DNA from: Pseudomonadota bacterium
GTDB lineage: Bacteria > Bdellovibrionota > Bacteriovoracia > Bacteriovoracales > Bacteriovoracaceae
Assembly (NCBI GenBank): GCA_027487685.1
Contig: JAIYDC010000020.1
Span: 1-37,835, forward strand
Length of the DNA stretch: 37,835 nucleotides
Direction of reading: 5' to 3'
Of this stretch, positions 1 through 7,414 are shown one piece after another. Position numbers and translations under genes: made by a program. Numbering within the stretch: the stretch's first letter is position 1; the number at the start of each line of letters is the position of its first letter. The notes beneath the pieces were generated by a model that saw only the letters and a program-made list of their open reading frames with translations, ran no database searches and had not been told where the DNA came from.

Positions 1-891
1 CAGGGAGGCTTCAGTGTAAGTTCGGTGAGAGACCTTCCCCAGCTCCGTCTCCCAATCACGTAGATCATCAGATAAGAAATGGCCATGCTGAGCGTAGAAG
101 CGGAGTGCTTCGGAGTACACCTTGGACATGGTGCCTGCATAGAGATGGGACTTCATCCGGCCCTCGATCTTAAGGGAATCAATCCCCTCCTCTATAAAGA
201 GAGGGAGAACGCGCAGTCCCTCGAGATCCTTTGAACTCATAAAGAACGCCCTCTTCTTCTCGAGAGTATCAAGGCCTCCGATAGAGTACTCAAACCGACA
301 GGAATGGGCGCAGCCGCCGCGGTTTGAATCCCGGCCCTGGGTGAAGTTCGAGATCACGCAGTGGCCGGAGTAGGCCATGCACATGGAACCGTGGATAAAC
401 ATTTCGATTTCAATCTCCGCCTCGCGACGTATTTTCCCCGCTTCCCGAACAGAGACCTCGCGGCCAAGAACGATCCGCTCAGCACCCGCTTGTTTCCAGA
501 GAAGTGCGGAGTGGACATTGAGGGTCGAGGCCTGGGTTGAGACGTGGATCGGGATCCGAGAATGAGCGCGGACTGTACGGACAACGCCAAGGTCGGAGAC
601 GATGACAGCGTCAGTACCGATGCCATCCAGAAAAGAAACAAAGTCCGGAAGCTCGGCCAGATCCTTATCGTGGAGAAATGAGTTTAAAACCACATAAACC
701 TTGGCCCCTCGTGCGTGGGCAAAGGCCATGCCTTCTCTAAGTTCATCCTCGGTAAAGTTGTCGGCGGCCGTGCGAAGGCCGAATTTCTGTCCTCCGACAT
801 AAACGGCGTTTGCACCGTACAGGACGGCCACTTTTAACTTATCAAGAGATCCAGCAGGAGCCAGGACTTCAGGTAACTTCTGACTATTCAT
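1..891 (-). CDS. Peptidase U32 family protein, TrhP/YegQ type (partial, C-terminus beyond the left edge)
   Basis: The frame is open from an ATG at 889-891 to the left edge, giving 297 codons without a stop. Residues 9-33 carry the U32 opening with LAPAGSLDKLK followed by a YGANAVYVGG strand. The U32 signature is visible as EMFIHGSMCMAYSGHC, and a further Cys lies in the GGCAHSCRFEY segment, fitting the conserved cysteines of this family. SSKDLEGL and SLKIEGRMKS also match. The closest family I recognise is E. coli TrhP (YegQ), which acts in prephenate-dependent tRNA 5-hydroxyuridine formation; members are about 450 aa, so roughly a third is missing. No strong ribosome site precedes the ATG. 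It diverges from the gene at 963. The family is sure; the exact RNA target is inferred. Confidence 0.9.
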   Translation of the reverse strand, partial: MNSQKLPEVLAPAGSLDKLKVAVLYGANAVYVGGQKFGLRTAADNFTEDELREGMAFAHARGAKVYVVLNSFLHDKDLAELPDFVSFLDGIGTDAVIVSDLGVVRTVRAHSRIPIHVSTQASTLNVHSALLWKQAGAERIVLGREVSVREAGKIRREAEIEIEMFIHGSMCMAYSGHCVISNFTQGRDSNRGGCAHSCRFEYSIGGLDTLEKKRAFFMSSKDLEGLRVLPLFIEEGIDSLKIEGRMKSHLYAGTMSKVYSEALRFYAQHGHFLSDDLRDWETELGKVSHRTYTEASL

Positions 892-962
892 AGAGCAGGT
901 TTACCAAAATTGGGACGTAAGTTAAACTTCTACTACTAGGCCGATGTAGAAAGGGTTTTCGA

Positions 963-2078
963 TTGAAAAAAGTACTGCCCATACTCCTGGGGGCCAGCGT
1001 CCTTGGGCTTGTAAGCGCCGGATATTTCATTTGGGGACGGGTTTCCAAGAACCCGGAGCAGATTGTTCCCTTCCCCTACACCTTCTCCGCGCAAGCTGGG
1101 GCGCTCAAGCCCGAGGCCCCAATCCTGATCGTTGGCGACCGCATGGGCGCCTACTTTAGTAAGTTTATCCCTGGGCTTGCGGAAACGATTTCCCAAAACC
1201 TGGAAAAACCGATCCGGATTCAGTCGATCGCCCGTAAGGGTGAAGGCCTCCATCGGACTCTTCATACACTCCGCTCCCTGACCCAATGGCCTCAGATTCT
1301 GATCTACCATGGCGCCTCGGAGGAATTTCTTGAACGCAAGTTTGAGCTCTCTGAAATGTTGCGCATCCGGAAGAACTTCGCCCGCTACCGCGATGATCGG
1401 CTCGAGACGCTGCTCATCCTCTACCCCTGGTTTTCGCGGATTGCCTATGAACCGGTCAAGCGTGTCGTGCTCTCGCCCGACCCCCTCCCCGCTGACTTCG
1501 AAGAGGGCGAGTACCTGCGACGACTGGAAACGGAGCTCCTCTTATTTGAGCAGCACCTCCTCCAACTCATCGCCTTAAGTAAGGACCGGAACTCCCTCCT
1601 CATCCTGACCACCACCCCCATCAACCTAGACGAGCCGCCGAAAAAAGTCTGTGAGTTCACGGCCACGTCGGAAATTGATGCCGAAATTCTCTCTCTCAGG
1701 GAACTCTTGAAGCGTAATAATCCGAAGGAGGCCTATGCAAAATCCTCGAAACTTATTGGCCTTTATCCAGGCAACGCCGAACTCCTCTACCTTCATGGTC
1801 AGGTCGCCAAGCGCCTGGGCAAATTAGACGAGGCGGTGGACACACTCCTATCGGCTAGTGCTTACGACTGCAGTTCCTGGCGGACCACCGCAGTTCACAA
1901 CACCATTATCCGGCGTGTGGCCAGGGCCCAGCAGGTGCTGCTCTTCGATTTCGCCAAGCTGACTGAAAACGACCTCACTGAAACGACCTTTTTCGACGAG
2001 CTCTATCCGCAAAATATCTACTACGACCGGGGCCTCGAGCAACTGGGCCTGGTTATCAAGCAGATCCTTAAACTCTAG
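963..2078 (+). CDS. Membrane-anchored SGNH-hydrolase-like protein with TPR-like segment
   Basis: This 371-aa protein starts at TTG and has an N-terminal membrane helix (residues about 4-24), so it is probably anchored in the inner membrane and faces the periplasm. Residues 53-65 read ILIVGDRMGAYF, which resembles SGNH block I, but the usual Ser after Gly-Asp is Arg. Near the C-terminus FFDELYPQNIYYDRGLEQLG resembles the block V D-x-x-H-P region, with Tyr in place of His. Between them (about 225-300) is a helical stretch resembling tetratricopeptide repeats (AELLYLHGQVAKRLGKLDEA). The catalytic residues of the family are therefore absent or replaced, so a binding or scaffold role is as likely as hydrolysis. 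It ends 8 bp before the cyclic-nucleotide-binding gene, so the two probably form one operon. The fold assignment is moderate. Confidence 0.6.
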   Translation: MKKVLPILLGASVLGLVSAGYFIWGRVSKNPEQIVPFPYTFSAQAGALKPEAPILIVGDRMGAYFSKFIPGLAETISQNLEKPIRIQSIARKGEGLHRTLHTLRSLTQWPQILIYHGASEEFLERKFELSEMLRIRKNFARYRDDRLETLLILYPWFSRIAYEPVKRVVLSPDPLPADFEEGEYLRRLETELLLFEQHLLQLIALSKDRNSLLILTTTPINLDEPPKKVCEFTATSEIDAEILSLRELLKRNNPKEAYAKSSKLIGLYPGNAELLYLHGQVAKRLGKLDEAVDTLLSASAYDCSSWRTTAVHNTIIRRVARAQQVLLFDFAKLTENDLTETTFFDELYPQNIYYDRGLEQLGLVIKQILKL

Positions 2079-2086
2079 GAGGGAAT

Positions 2087-2509
2087 GTGAAAAAAGTAAC
2101 CCGAGAACTTCCCGCCCTGGGCGTACTCTTTCGCGAGGGCGAGCCCTCGAAAGACCTGTTCTATTTGCGTGATGGCCAGCTTCTGGTCTGCACTGTCAGC
2201 GGCACTCAGGTCAAGGCCATAGCCCGGATCGGGCCAGGAGAATTTGTCGGCGAGCTCTCCTTCTTTGACGGAAGTCCTCGCTCCACCCACGTCATAGCCA
2301 ACGTTCCAAGTGTCCTGATTCAAATCTCCAGAGCGGACCTTCAGGCCCAGCTACCCTTCTGGTTTCAGGAAATAGGCAAGAATCTGACTAAGAAAATCCG
2401 GCATCTCGACGCCATCGTAAATAGCTCGATCGTGCGCCGGGGAAGCGGGGACAGTAAGCCTCTCACCATCGAAGAGCAACGCTCCATCCTTGCTGCACTC
2501 AATAAGTAA
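2087..2509 (+). CDS. Cyclic-nucleotide-binding domain protein
   Basis: This 140-aa protein is almost entirely one cNMP-binding (CAP-like) beta-roll. The LFREGEPSKDLFYLRDGQL opening, the glycine pair in RIGPGEFVGELSFFDGSPRS and a helical tail fit the family. The phosphate-binding cassette G-E-L-(x)n-R-(S/T) is present as GELSFFDGSPRST, so ligand binding is plausible. There is no DNA-binding domain, so it is not a CRP-type regulator by itself; it may act as a sensor or partner of the upstream membrane protein. The start is GTG at 2087, because the ATG at 2085 runs straight into TGA; the Shine-Dalgarno sequence AGGAGGGA lies at 2077-2084. Which nucleotide it binds cannot be told. Confidence 0.85.
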   Translation: MKKVTRELPALGVLFREGEPSKDLFYLRDGQLLVCTVSGTQVKAIARIGPGEFVGELSFFDGSPRSTHVIANVPSVLIQISRADLQAQLPFWFQEIGKNLTKKIRHLDAIVNSSIVRRGSGDSKPLTIEEQRSILAALNK

Positions 2510-2534
2510 CAATCTTAAGTATTTGAGACAAGTT

Positions 2535-2602
2535 GGCCCCTCTCGGTTCGCTTCTGCCACTGACCAGTGCGGTTTCGGTGTCAGTTTATCATGGGAGGGG
2601 CC
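2535..2602. repeat. Nested inverted repeats in the 180-bp gap after the cNMP-binding gene
   Basis: An outer pair GGCCCCTC (2535-2542) and GAGGGGCC (2595-2602) encloses an inner pair ACTGAC (2559-2564) and GTCAGT (2580-2585). Neither arm is followed by a T-run, so it is not a standard intrinsic terminator. It may be a folded RNA element or a regulatory site before the small lipoprotein gene. I recognise no known RNA family here. Confidence 0.35.
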
Positions 2603-2691
2603 CTCAACCGGCAACATGGGCCCTTGTCACTTGGCATCCAACTCGCAACGTAAGGAGGTAGGAGCTAAAACGGACAACACGGAGGTTGACC

Positions 2692-2850
2692 ATGAAGACC
2701 CGGAAATACTTTACCCTAGCGCTCGTCGTCCTATTTGTCAGCGCCTGTGCCTCAAAACGAGACATTGCTAGTGATCCCAAAGGACAGCAGGAGCGAGAGT
2801 GGGCCCAACATGCTCAAATGATTGACGGTCAATCATCTCGGCTTCGTTAA
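2692..2850 (+). CDS. Small lipoprotein, 52 aa
   Basis: A 52-codon frame starts at ATG 2692 behind a good Shine-Dalgarno sequence GGAGG (2681-2685). The product has a basic start (MKTRK), a hydrophobic core and a lipobox ending FVSAC with Cys19, so signal peptidase II cleavage and lipidation at Cys19 are expected. The mature part is only 34 residues, polar and Gln/Arg-rich (CASKRDIASDPKGQQERE), similar in style to small entericidin-like or envelope lipoproteins but with no family I can name. It sits alone between the cNMP-binding gene and speA and has its own downstream hairpin. The combination of ribosome site, lipobox and stop makes a real gene likely, although it is too short for standard gene callers. 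Confidence 0.75.
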   Translation: MKTRKYFTLALVVLFVSACASKRDIASDPKGQQEREWAQHAQMIDGQSSRLR

Positions 2851-2885
2851 AAAAAATACCCGCCCGGGGAAAATTGTTTTTTAAC
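2846..2885 (+). terminator. AT-rich stem-loop between the lipoprotein gene and speA
   Basis: GTTAAAAAA (2846-2854) pairs perfectly with TTTTTTAAC (2877-2885) and encloses a GC-rich core CCCGCCCGGGG. The A-tract, GC core and T-tract layout fits an intrinsic terminator that starts on the lipoprotein stop codon. It could work in both directions. Confidence 0.5.
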
Positions 2886-2946
2886 TCCAACTTTTATCCT
2901 ATATTGCGAGTTAAAACTGACAGTTATTTCCCGGAGGGATTTTGAG

Positions 2947-4896
2947 TTGAAGACATCACCGAATTCGACACGCTTCCATAACCTCGACGCTATCAAAGAA
3001 TGGACCACGGCAGATGCCGATGAGATCTACCAGATTAGCCGTTGGGGCGAAGGCTATTTTTCCGTCAACGAGAAGGGTGATCTCTGCATCAACCCAACCC
3101 AGACGAAGAACGGTCCCGTCATCAATATGATGGAGATTGTGGAGGAGATGAAGAACAAAAACATCCCTTTCCCGGCCGTTATCCGCTTCCATGACATTCT
3201 CCGGTCTCAGGTCGCAAGCCTGAATAAAACATTCCGCGCCCTCATTGAGGAAGCACGGTTCAACGGCTCCTACTACGGTGTCTATCCGATCAAGGTCAAC
3301 CAGATGCGCGAAGTGGTGGAAGAGATCGTCGACGCTGGAGCTCCGTTCAATTATGGTCTCGAGGCCGGCTCGAAGCCCGAGCTCCTCGCGGCCCTGGCGA
3401 TGAACACCAACCAAAACTCGCTCACCGTCGTTAACGGTTATAAGGACCTTGACCTCCTCCGTCTCGCTCTCTTGGGGAATCAACTCGGCCGCAAGGTTAT
3501 CGTCGTAGTTGAGAAATACTCCGAGCTCCTCGACATTATGAAGCTCTCTCAGGAAATCGGGGTCGAGCCGATGATTGGTCTTCGCGCTAAGATCGCTACC
3601 AAGTCTTCTGGCAAGTGGGCCAGTTCAGGGGGCGACTACGCTAAATTCGGTCTGACCATCACAGAGATTCTGCAGGCCGTGAAGTACATGAAGTCCATCG
3701 ACAAGGCCCACTGCCTGAAGCTGTTTCATTTTCACATCGGCTCTCAGATCCCGGATCTTCGAACTATTAAGGACTCCATCTCCGAGGGAGCGCGGATCTA
3801 CGCCAAGCTCTACAAAGAAGGCGCACGCCTGGAGTACTTCGACGTCGGCGGCGGCGTCGGTGTCAACTACGACGGGACGCGCTCGAACTCGGCGTCATCC
3901 ATCAATTACACCACCCGGGACTATGTGGCGGACGTGGTCTACATTCTTAAGCAGATTTGTGACCTCGAGGATGTTCCACACCCGAACATCGTCTCTGAGT
4001 CGGGTCGGGCCATCACTGCCCACCACTCCTGCGTGATCACAAACGTCTTCGGCTCTGTCGAAATCGGTGCCGACGACTTTAATACTGACAAGAGCATCAG
4101 CGAAAACATCCTGGTCACAAACATGCGCGAGCTCTCCCAGGAACTCACCGAAAAAAATTACCAGGACGTCTATAACGACGCCACCAAACTTAAAGAAGAA
4201 TCCATCTCGGCCTTTAAGTTCGGGATTCTCTCCCTCGATGAACGGGCCAAACTTGAAACGCTCTACTGGCGCATTTGCCGCCAGATCGTGACAGCAGCAT
4301 CCCTCGACGAGTACGCTCCAGATGAGATCCTTCAACTCAAGAATCAGATGGCAGCACAGTATATGTGTAACTTTTCCATCTTCCAGTCGGCCCCTGATAC
4401 CTGGGCAATTGGCCAAATTCTTCCGGTCATGCCCATTCATAAGCTGAATCAAAAGCCCACCGAGCTTTGCACCTTGGTCGACATTACCTGTGACTCCGAC
4501 GGTAAGCTCGACACCTTCCTGTCGGCCGATGGGCCCACCAACACGGTGCCGATGCATAAGCTCTCTGGCGACGACTACTACATCGGTCTCTTTATGACCG
4601 GCGCATACCAAGACATTATGGGTGATAATCACAATTGTTTTGGTCGTTTGAACGAAGTCCATATCTTTTGCGACGATGATGATCCGACAGACTTCTATAT
4701 CGAAGAGGTCATCTTCGGGAATAAGGCTTCTCAGGTTCTTGCAACTCTCCAGTATAACCCCGAGACCATGGCGCAGACCTTGAAAGGCGCTATTGATACC
4801 CAGGTTAAGCGTGGCAAAATACGGCCACGGGATGGGGTTGGGCTCACGGATTTCTATGAAAGCTGCCTTAAGAGCTACACCTACCTCAAAAAATAG
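2947..4896 (+). CDS. speA: Biosynthetic arginine decarboxylase
   Basis: This 649-aa PLP enzyme converts arginine to agmatine, the first step of polyamine synthesis through agmatine. It has the full length of the SpeA family. The PLP lysine motif YPIKVNQ, GLEAGSKPEL, HFHIGSQ, the glycine loop FDVGGGVGVNYDG, SESGRAITAHHS and the C-terminal CDSDGK active-site motif are all present, so the enzyme should be active. The start is TTG 2947 with a Shine-Dalgarno sequence CGGAGGG just upstream (2932-2938); the usual N-terminal WTTADADEIYQISRWGEGYF follows, which supports this start. A possible -10 element TATATT is at 2900-2905, without a clear -35. The gene stands alone and ends at an intrinsic terminator facing the convergent yihY-like gene. 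Confidence 0.97.
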   Translation: MKTSPNSTRFHNLDAIKEWTTADADEIYQISRWGEGYFSVNEKGDLCINPTQTKNGPVINMMEIVEEMKNKNIPFPAVIRFHDILRSQVASLNKTFRALIEEARFNGSYYGVYPIKVNQMREVVEEIVDAGAPFNYGLEAGSKPELLAALAMNTNQNSLTVVNGYKDLDLLRLALLGNQLGRKVIVVVEKYSELLDIMKLSQEIGVEPMIGLRAKIATKSSGKWASSGGDYAKFGLTITEILQAVKYMKSIDKAHCLKLFHFHIGSQIPDLRTIKDSISEGARIYAKLYKEGARLEYFDVGGGVGVNYDGTRSNSASSINYTTRDYVADVVYILKQICDLEDVPHPNIVSESGRAITAHHSCVITNVFGSVEIGADDFNTDKSISENILVTNMRELSQELTEKNYQDVYNDATKLKEESISAFKFGILSLDERAKLETLYWRICRQIVTAASLDEYAPDEILQLKNQMAAQYMCNFSIFQSAPDTWAIGQILPVMPIHKLNQKPTELCTLVDITCDSDGKLDTFLSADGPTNTVPMHKLSGDDYYIGLFMTGAYQDIMGDNHNCFGRLNEVHIFCDDDDPTDFYIEEVIFGNKASQVLATLQYNPETMAQTLKGAIDTQVKRGKIRPRDGVGLTDFYESCLKSYTYLKK

Positions 4897-4904
4897 CCAA
4901 TGCC

Positions 4905-4933
4905 AGAGGGCCTCATTTGGGGCCCTCTTTTTT
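4905..4933 (+). terminator. Intrinsic terminator of speA
   Basis: AGAGGGCC (4905-4912) pairs with GGCCCTCT (4921-4928) around an 8-nt loop and is followed by a run of T to 4933. It begins 8 bp after the speA stop and overlaps the last codons of the convergent gene. Confidence 0.85.
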
Positions 4934-5764
4934 CTGATCTCTCTGGCCTCGACCTAGAAACTCAAAAATCTCCACCGAAAGAAATAGTGTAAACGACGAA
5001 TAGTAGGCCCAAACAAGAAAGATGAACAGCGTCCCGGCGGCGCCGTAGATCGAACTCGTGGCGACCGTTCTGAAGTAGACTCCGAGAAGAATGTTCCCGA
5101 GGATAAAAAAGATCGAAGAGAGAGCACCCATCTGAAGGGCCCGAAGCTTCCCAGGTCGCTTCGATGGGGTGAAAAAGTGAATCCCCCAAAACATCAGAAT
5201 ATTGACTGCTAAATTGACAACGAATCCCGTCGCAACGTAGTCCTGATCCGGAAAAATCAGTCGGAGAAGTCCCGGGATCGAGCTCGAAACAATGAGAAAA
5301 ATTCCGGCGACGATCACAACCAGCATAGCAAAGAGCTTTTCTACAATGGTCGCCCACAGGGAAACGGCCCCTCGGGTTTCATGATGACCATAAATGACGT
5401 CCAAGGCAAAACGCACCTGTAGGAACACAAGAGATGCCATAAAGAGGAGCACTCCGACGCCGACAAGGCCCGAAGTCGAACCAAGATCATAAAGCTGTGT
5501 GCCATCTTTTGCCTGAATGTTATGGAAAATAATTGCCACCATGCGACCTAGGTCTGGAGAGAATTCGAAGGCCTGGGCGATGATTCGCGACTGAACATCT
5601 CCACCTAGGACTGAGGCGACCGCAAGAATGATGACCATAAACGGTGCGAGCGCCACGGCCGAATAGTAAGAGACAGATGAGGCGAGTAGGAAGAGATTGT
5701 CGTCGTAAACTTTGAGACCAAAGTCCTTAATCCGCGCTCCCAGACCTTTTATCAGAATTTCCAT
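4913..5764 (-). CDS. YihY/BrkB-family inner-membrane protein
   Basis: This 283-aa protein has about six hydrophobic helices and the YihY hallmarks: an N-terminal SVSYYSAVALAPFMVIILA segment, a middle RFALDVIYGHHETR loop, and a C-terminal SSIYGAAGTLFIFLVWAYYSS followed by a membrane strand ending EIFEFLG. Family members are often misannotated as ribonuclease BN; their real function is not settled, with proposals around envelope transport. A strong ribosome site GGGGGAG precedes the ATG at 5762-5764. The start lies inside the 3' end of the gamma-carbonic-anhydrase-like gene (38-bp overlap), pointing to coupled translation in a three-gene operon with that gene and the baeRF gene. The C-terminal tail is charged (RGQRDQKKEGPK). 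Confidence 0.9.
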   Translation of the reverse strand: MEILIKGLGARIKDFGLKVYDDNLFLLASSVSYYSAVALAPFMVIILAVASVLGGDVQSRIIAQAFEFSPDLGRMVAIIFHNIQAKDGTQLYDLGSTSGLVGVGVLLFMASLVFLQVRFALDVIYGHHETRGAVSLWATIVEKLFAMLVVIVAGIFLIVSSSIPGLLRLIFPDQDYVATGFVVNLAVNILMFWGIHFFTPSKRPGKLRALQMGALSSIFFILGNILLGVYFRTVATSSIYGAAGTLFIFLVWAYYSSFTLFLSVEIFEFLGRGQRDQKKEGPK

Positions 5765-6278
5765 GCTCCCCCATCGTCAGGTACTGTTCTTTGTAACTTA
5801 CATAGGCCCGGTAGTGATTGGAAACGCGCTCGATCTCCTCTGGTGAAAGAGGTCGCTCGACAACTGCCGGGCGGCCTTTGATCATGCTGCCTGCAGGGAA
5901 GCGCTTGTTGGGTGTCACCATGGAGCCCGCAGCGACAAGGCAGTTATCACCGATCTCAGCGCCATCAAGAACGATCGCGCCCATCCCTATCAGGCACCCG
6001 CTTCCGATCTTACAACCGTGAAGGATGACACTGTGGCCGAGGGAAGTGTTCTCACCGATTGTGAGGGAATTTTGCTCGGTGACGTGGAGCATGCACAGGT
6101 CCTGAATATTGGTATTGCGACCAATCTTGACGAAATTCACGTCGGCCCTGATCACCGTATTGAACCAAATATTCACATGGTCACCCAGCTCTACGCGGCC
6201 GATGATCTTAGCTCCATCAGCGGCAAAGACCCGCTCACCAAGAGTGGGATGATAATCAAAGTAGTTTGAATAGATCAT
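5727..6278 (-). CDS. Gamma-carbonic-anhydrase-like left-handed beta-helix protein
   Basis: This 183-aa protein is a hexapeptide-repeat (LbH) protein of the gamma-CA/YrdA/PaaY group. The three metal-binding histidines are present at His65 (CMLHVTE), His82 and His87 (GHSVILHGC), and the RADVNFVKIGRNTNIQD strand is typical. The C-terminal helix (LSPEEIERVSNHYRAYVSYKEQY) packs across the trimer in relatives. Carbonic anhydrase activity has been shown for only some members; others are structural or act on CoA thioesters, so the reaction is open. The ATG overlaps the stop of the upstream baeRF gene as ATGA, so translation is coupled. The last 12 codons overlap the start of the yihY-like gene and are unlike the rest of the family, probably a consequence of that overlap. 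Confidence 0.93.
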   Translation of the reverse strand: MIYSNYFDYHPTLGERVFAADGAKIIGRVELGDHVNIWFNTVIRADVNFVKIGRNTNIQDLCMLHVTEQNSLTIGENTSLGHSVILHGCKIGSGCLIGMGAIVLDGAEIGDNCLVAAGSMVTPNKRFPAGSMIKGRPAVVERPLSPEEIERVSNHYRAYVSYKEQYLTMGEHGNSDKRSGSAD

Positions 6279-7333
6279 AAATGGCCTTTTACGACAGCAA
6301 GCACGCTGGCGTCACCGGGGAAGAAGGTGGGGCCCAGGATCTGAATGCGGCCACCCTGCCGGATCACTTCCTCCGCGAGTTCGTTCAGAATGTCAGTCGA
6401 TGTCTTACCAAGTTTTTTATGGATAATGAATTCGCCCGTCTCTAAGTCGACGCGGCCCCAGAGCTTCTTCTCCGATGGAATCACGAGGTGCCCAACCCGC
6501 CCTGCGCCCACCGCCCGAACGATATCCCCAAGATCGGAAAGGAGTCGCCGCGACTTTTTTAGGCGCCGCAGTCTCTCTTTAAGTTGAAGAGAATAATAGT
6601 CAGTCACAGCATCCCGGAACGCAGAGCACTTCTCCAGAATTTCCATGCAAGATTTCTCATAGAAGTCATGCTCGAAGTGGGAAAAAACGCCTGAGACGTC
6701 GGAGAGGGATCGCAGGAACGGTTCCTTCATGTCGTCAAGGCCAGTGACAATAACAGGAAGTGATTCGTAGAGGATCTGATCTTTAACTCTCTGAGCGATG
6801 GTCTTCAGAGCGAGGATGGTTTTGTAGGGGATCAGTCCCAGGTGCTGAGGAGCATACAGCCGGTTAACGGCAGCGCTAAAATTCTTCGGAAGTTGGTCAA
6901 ACTCGTACTGCTGGATAACCTCAAGATGCTGAAAATCTCCGCGATAGATCTTTATATCGTAGAGCGAGACATTGATAAGGAGGAACTCAGGGTTCACGAA
7001 AAGCTCTTCCAGCAGCGGTCGCACGTGAAAGGTCTTGCCTACCAGGTAATAGGGGTCCACTCGATTCTGGAGGATGATGTAGCCCTGAAGCTCCTCGGCC
7101 AGGAAAAAACCATGGGACTTCTCGGGGTGACCTCGGAGGATCTTACTCACCTTGCTCCGATTTTTTTCCAGGAGCTGCAGAAGCCCGACCTGCTCATCTT
7201 TTTGCAGGGTAAGTGCCAATTTGTCACAGAAGGCTTCGACTTCAACCTCGGGACGTAGGGTGGGCGGCAGAAAGAAGCTCAGTGAGTCAGACTTTGGATG
7301 AAAGAGAAGTTGGTTCAAGTTAACCGGTTTCAA
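6275..7333 (-). CDS. Bacterial archaeo-eukaryotic release factor (baeRF) family protein
   Basis: This 352-aa protein fits the bacterial eRF1-like group. The C-terminal third is an eL30/Pelota-like domain with TSTDILNELAEEVIRQGG and RIQILGPTFFPGDASVLAVV, the usual ending of baeRF proteins. The central part (about 170-260) corresponds to the eRF1 domain 2 fold, and the N-terminal 150 residues form a domain with VNVSLYDIKIYRG-like strands. I see no GGQ motif, the catalytic tripeptide of true release factors. The role is unproven; ribosome-associated or rescue functions have been proposed from domain logic. The start is TTG at 7331-7333 with GAGG upstream; the nearby ATGs are out of frame. It heads the operon with the gamma-CA-like and YihY-like genes and diverges from the ROK kinase gene. 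Confidence 0.82.
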   Translation of the reverse strand: MKPVNLNQLLFHPKSDSLSFFLPPTLRPEVEVEAFCDKLALTLQKDEQVGLLQLLEKNRSKVSKILRGHPEKSHGFFLAEELQGYIILQNRVDPYYLVGKTFHVRPLLEELFVNPEFLLINVSLYDIKIYRGDFQHLEVIQQYEFDQLPKNFSAAVNRLYAPQHLGLIPYKTILALKTIAQRVKDQILYESLPVIVTGLDDMKEPFLRSLSDVSGVFSHFEHDFYEKSCMEILEKCSAFRDAVTDYYSLQLKERLRRLKKSRRLLSDLGDIVRAVGAGRVGHLVIPSEKKLWGRVDLETGEFIIHKKLGKTSTDILNELAEEVIRQGGRIQILGPTFFPGDASVLAVVKGHL

Positions 7334-7414
7334 GTTTGACCCTCATGGCCATGGGATAAATGACTAATGTCCTATTATAGCCTTGCCTCATCTTTCATGA
7401 TAGCGTTTTAACCT

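Noticed and set aside
316-340. tRNA-like GGTTTGAATCCCGG segment
   Set aside because: It is a coding part of the U32 gene and no acceptor or anticodon arms surround it.
3895-4662. 255-codon frame antisense to speA
   Set aside because: It lies fully inside a well-supported gene on the other strand, has no ribosome site, and its residues are the mirror of speA codon use.
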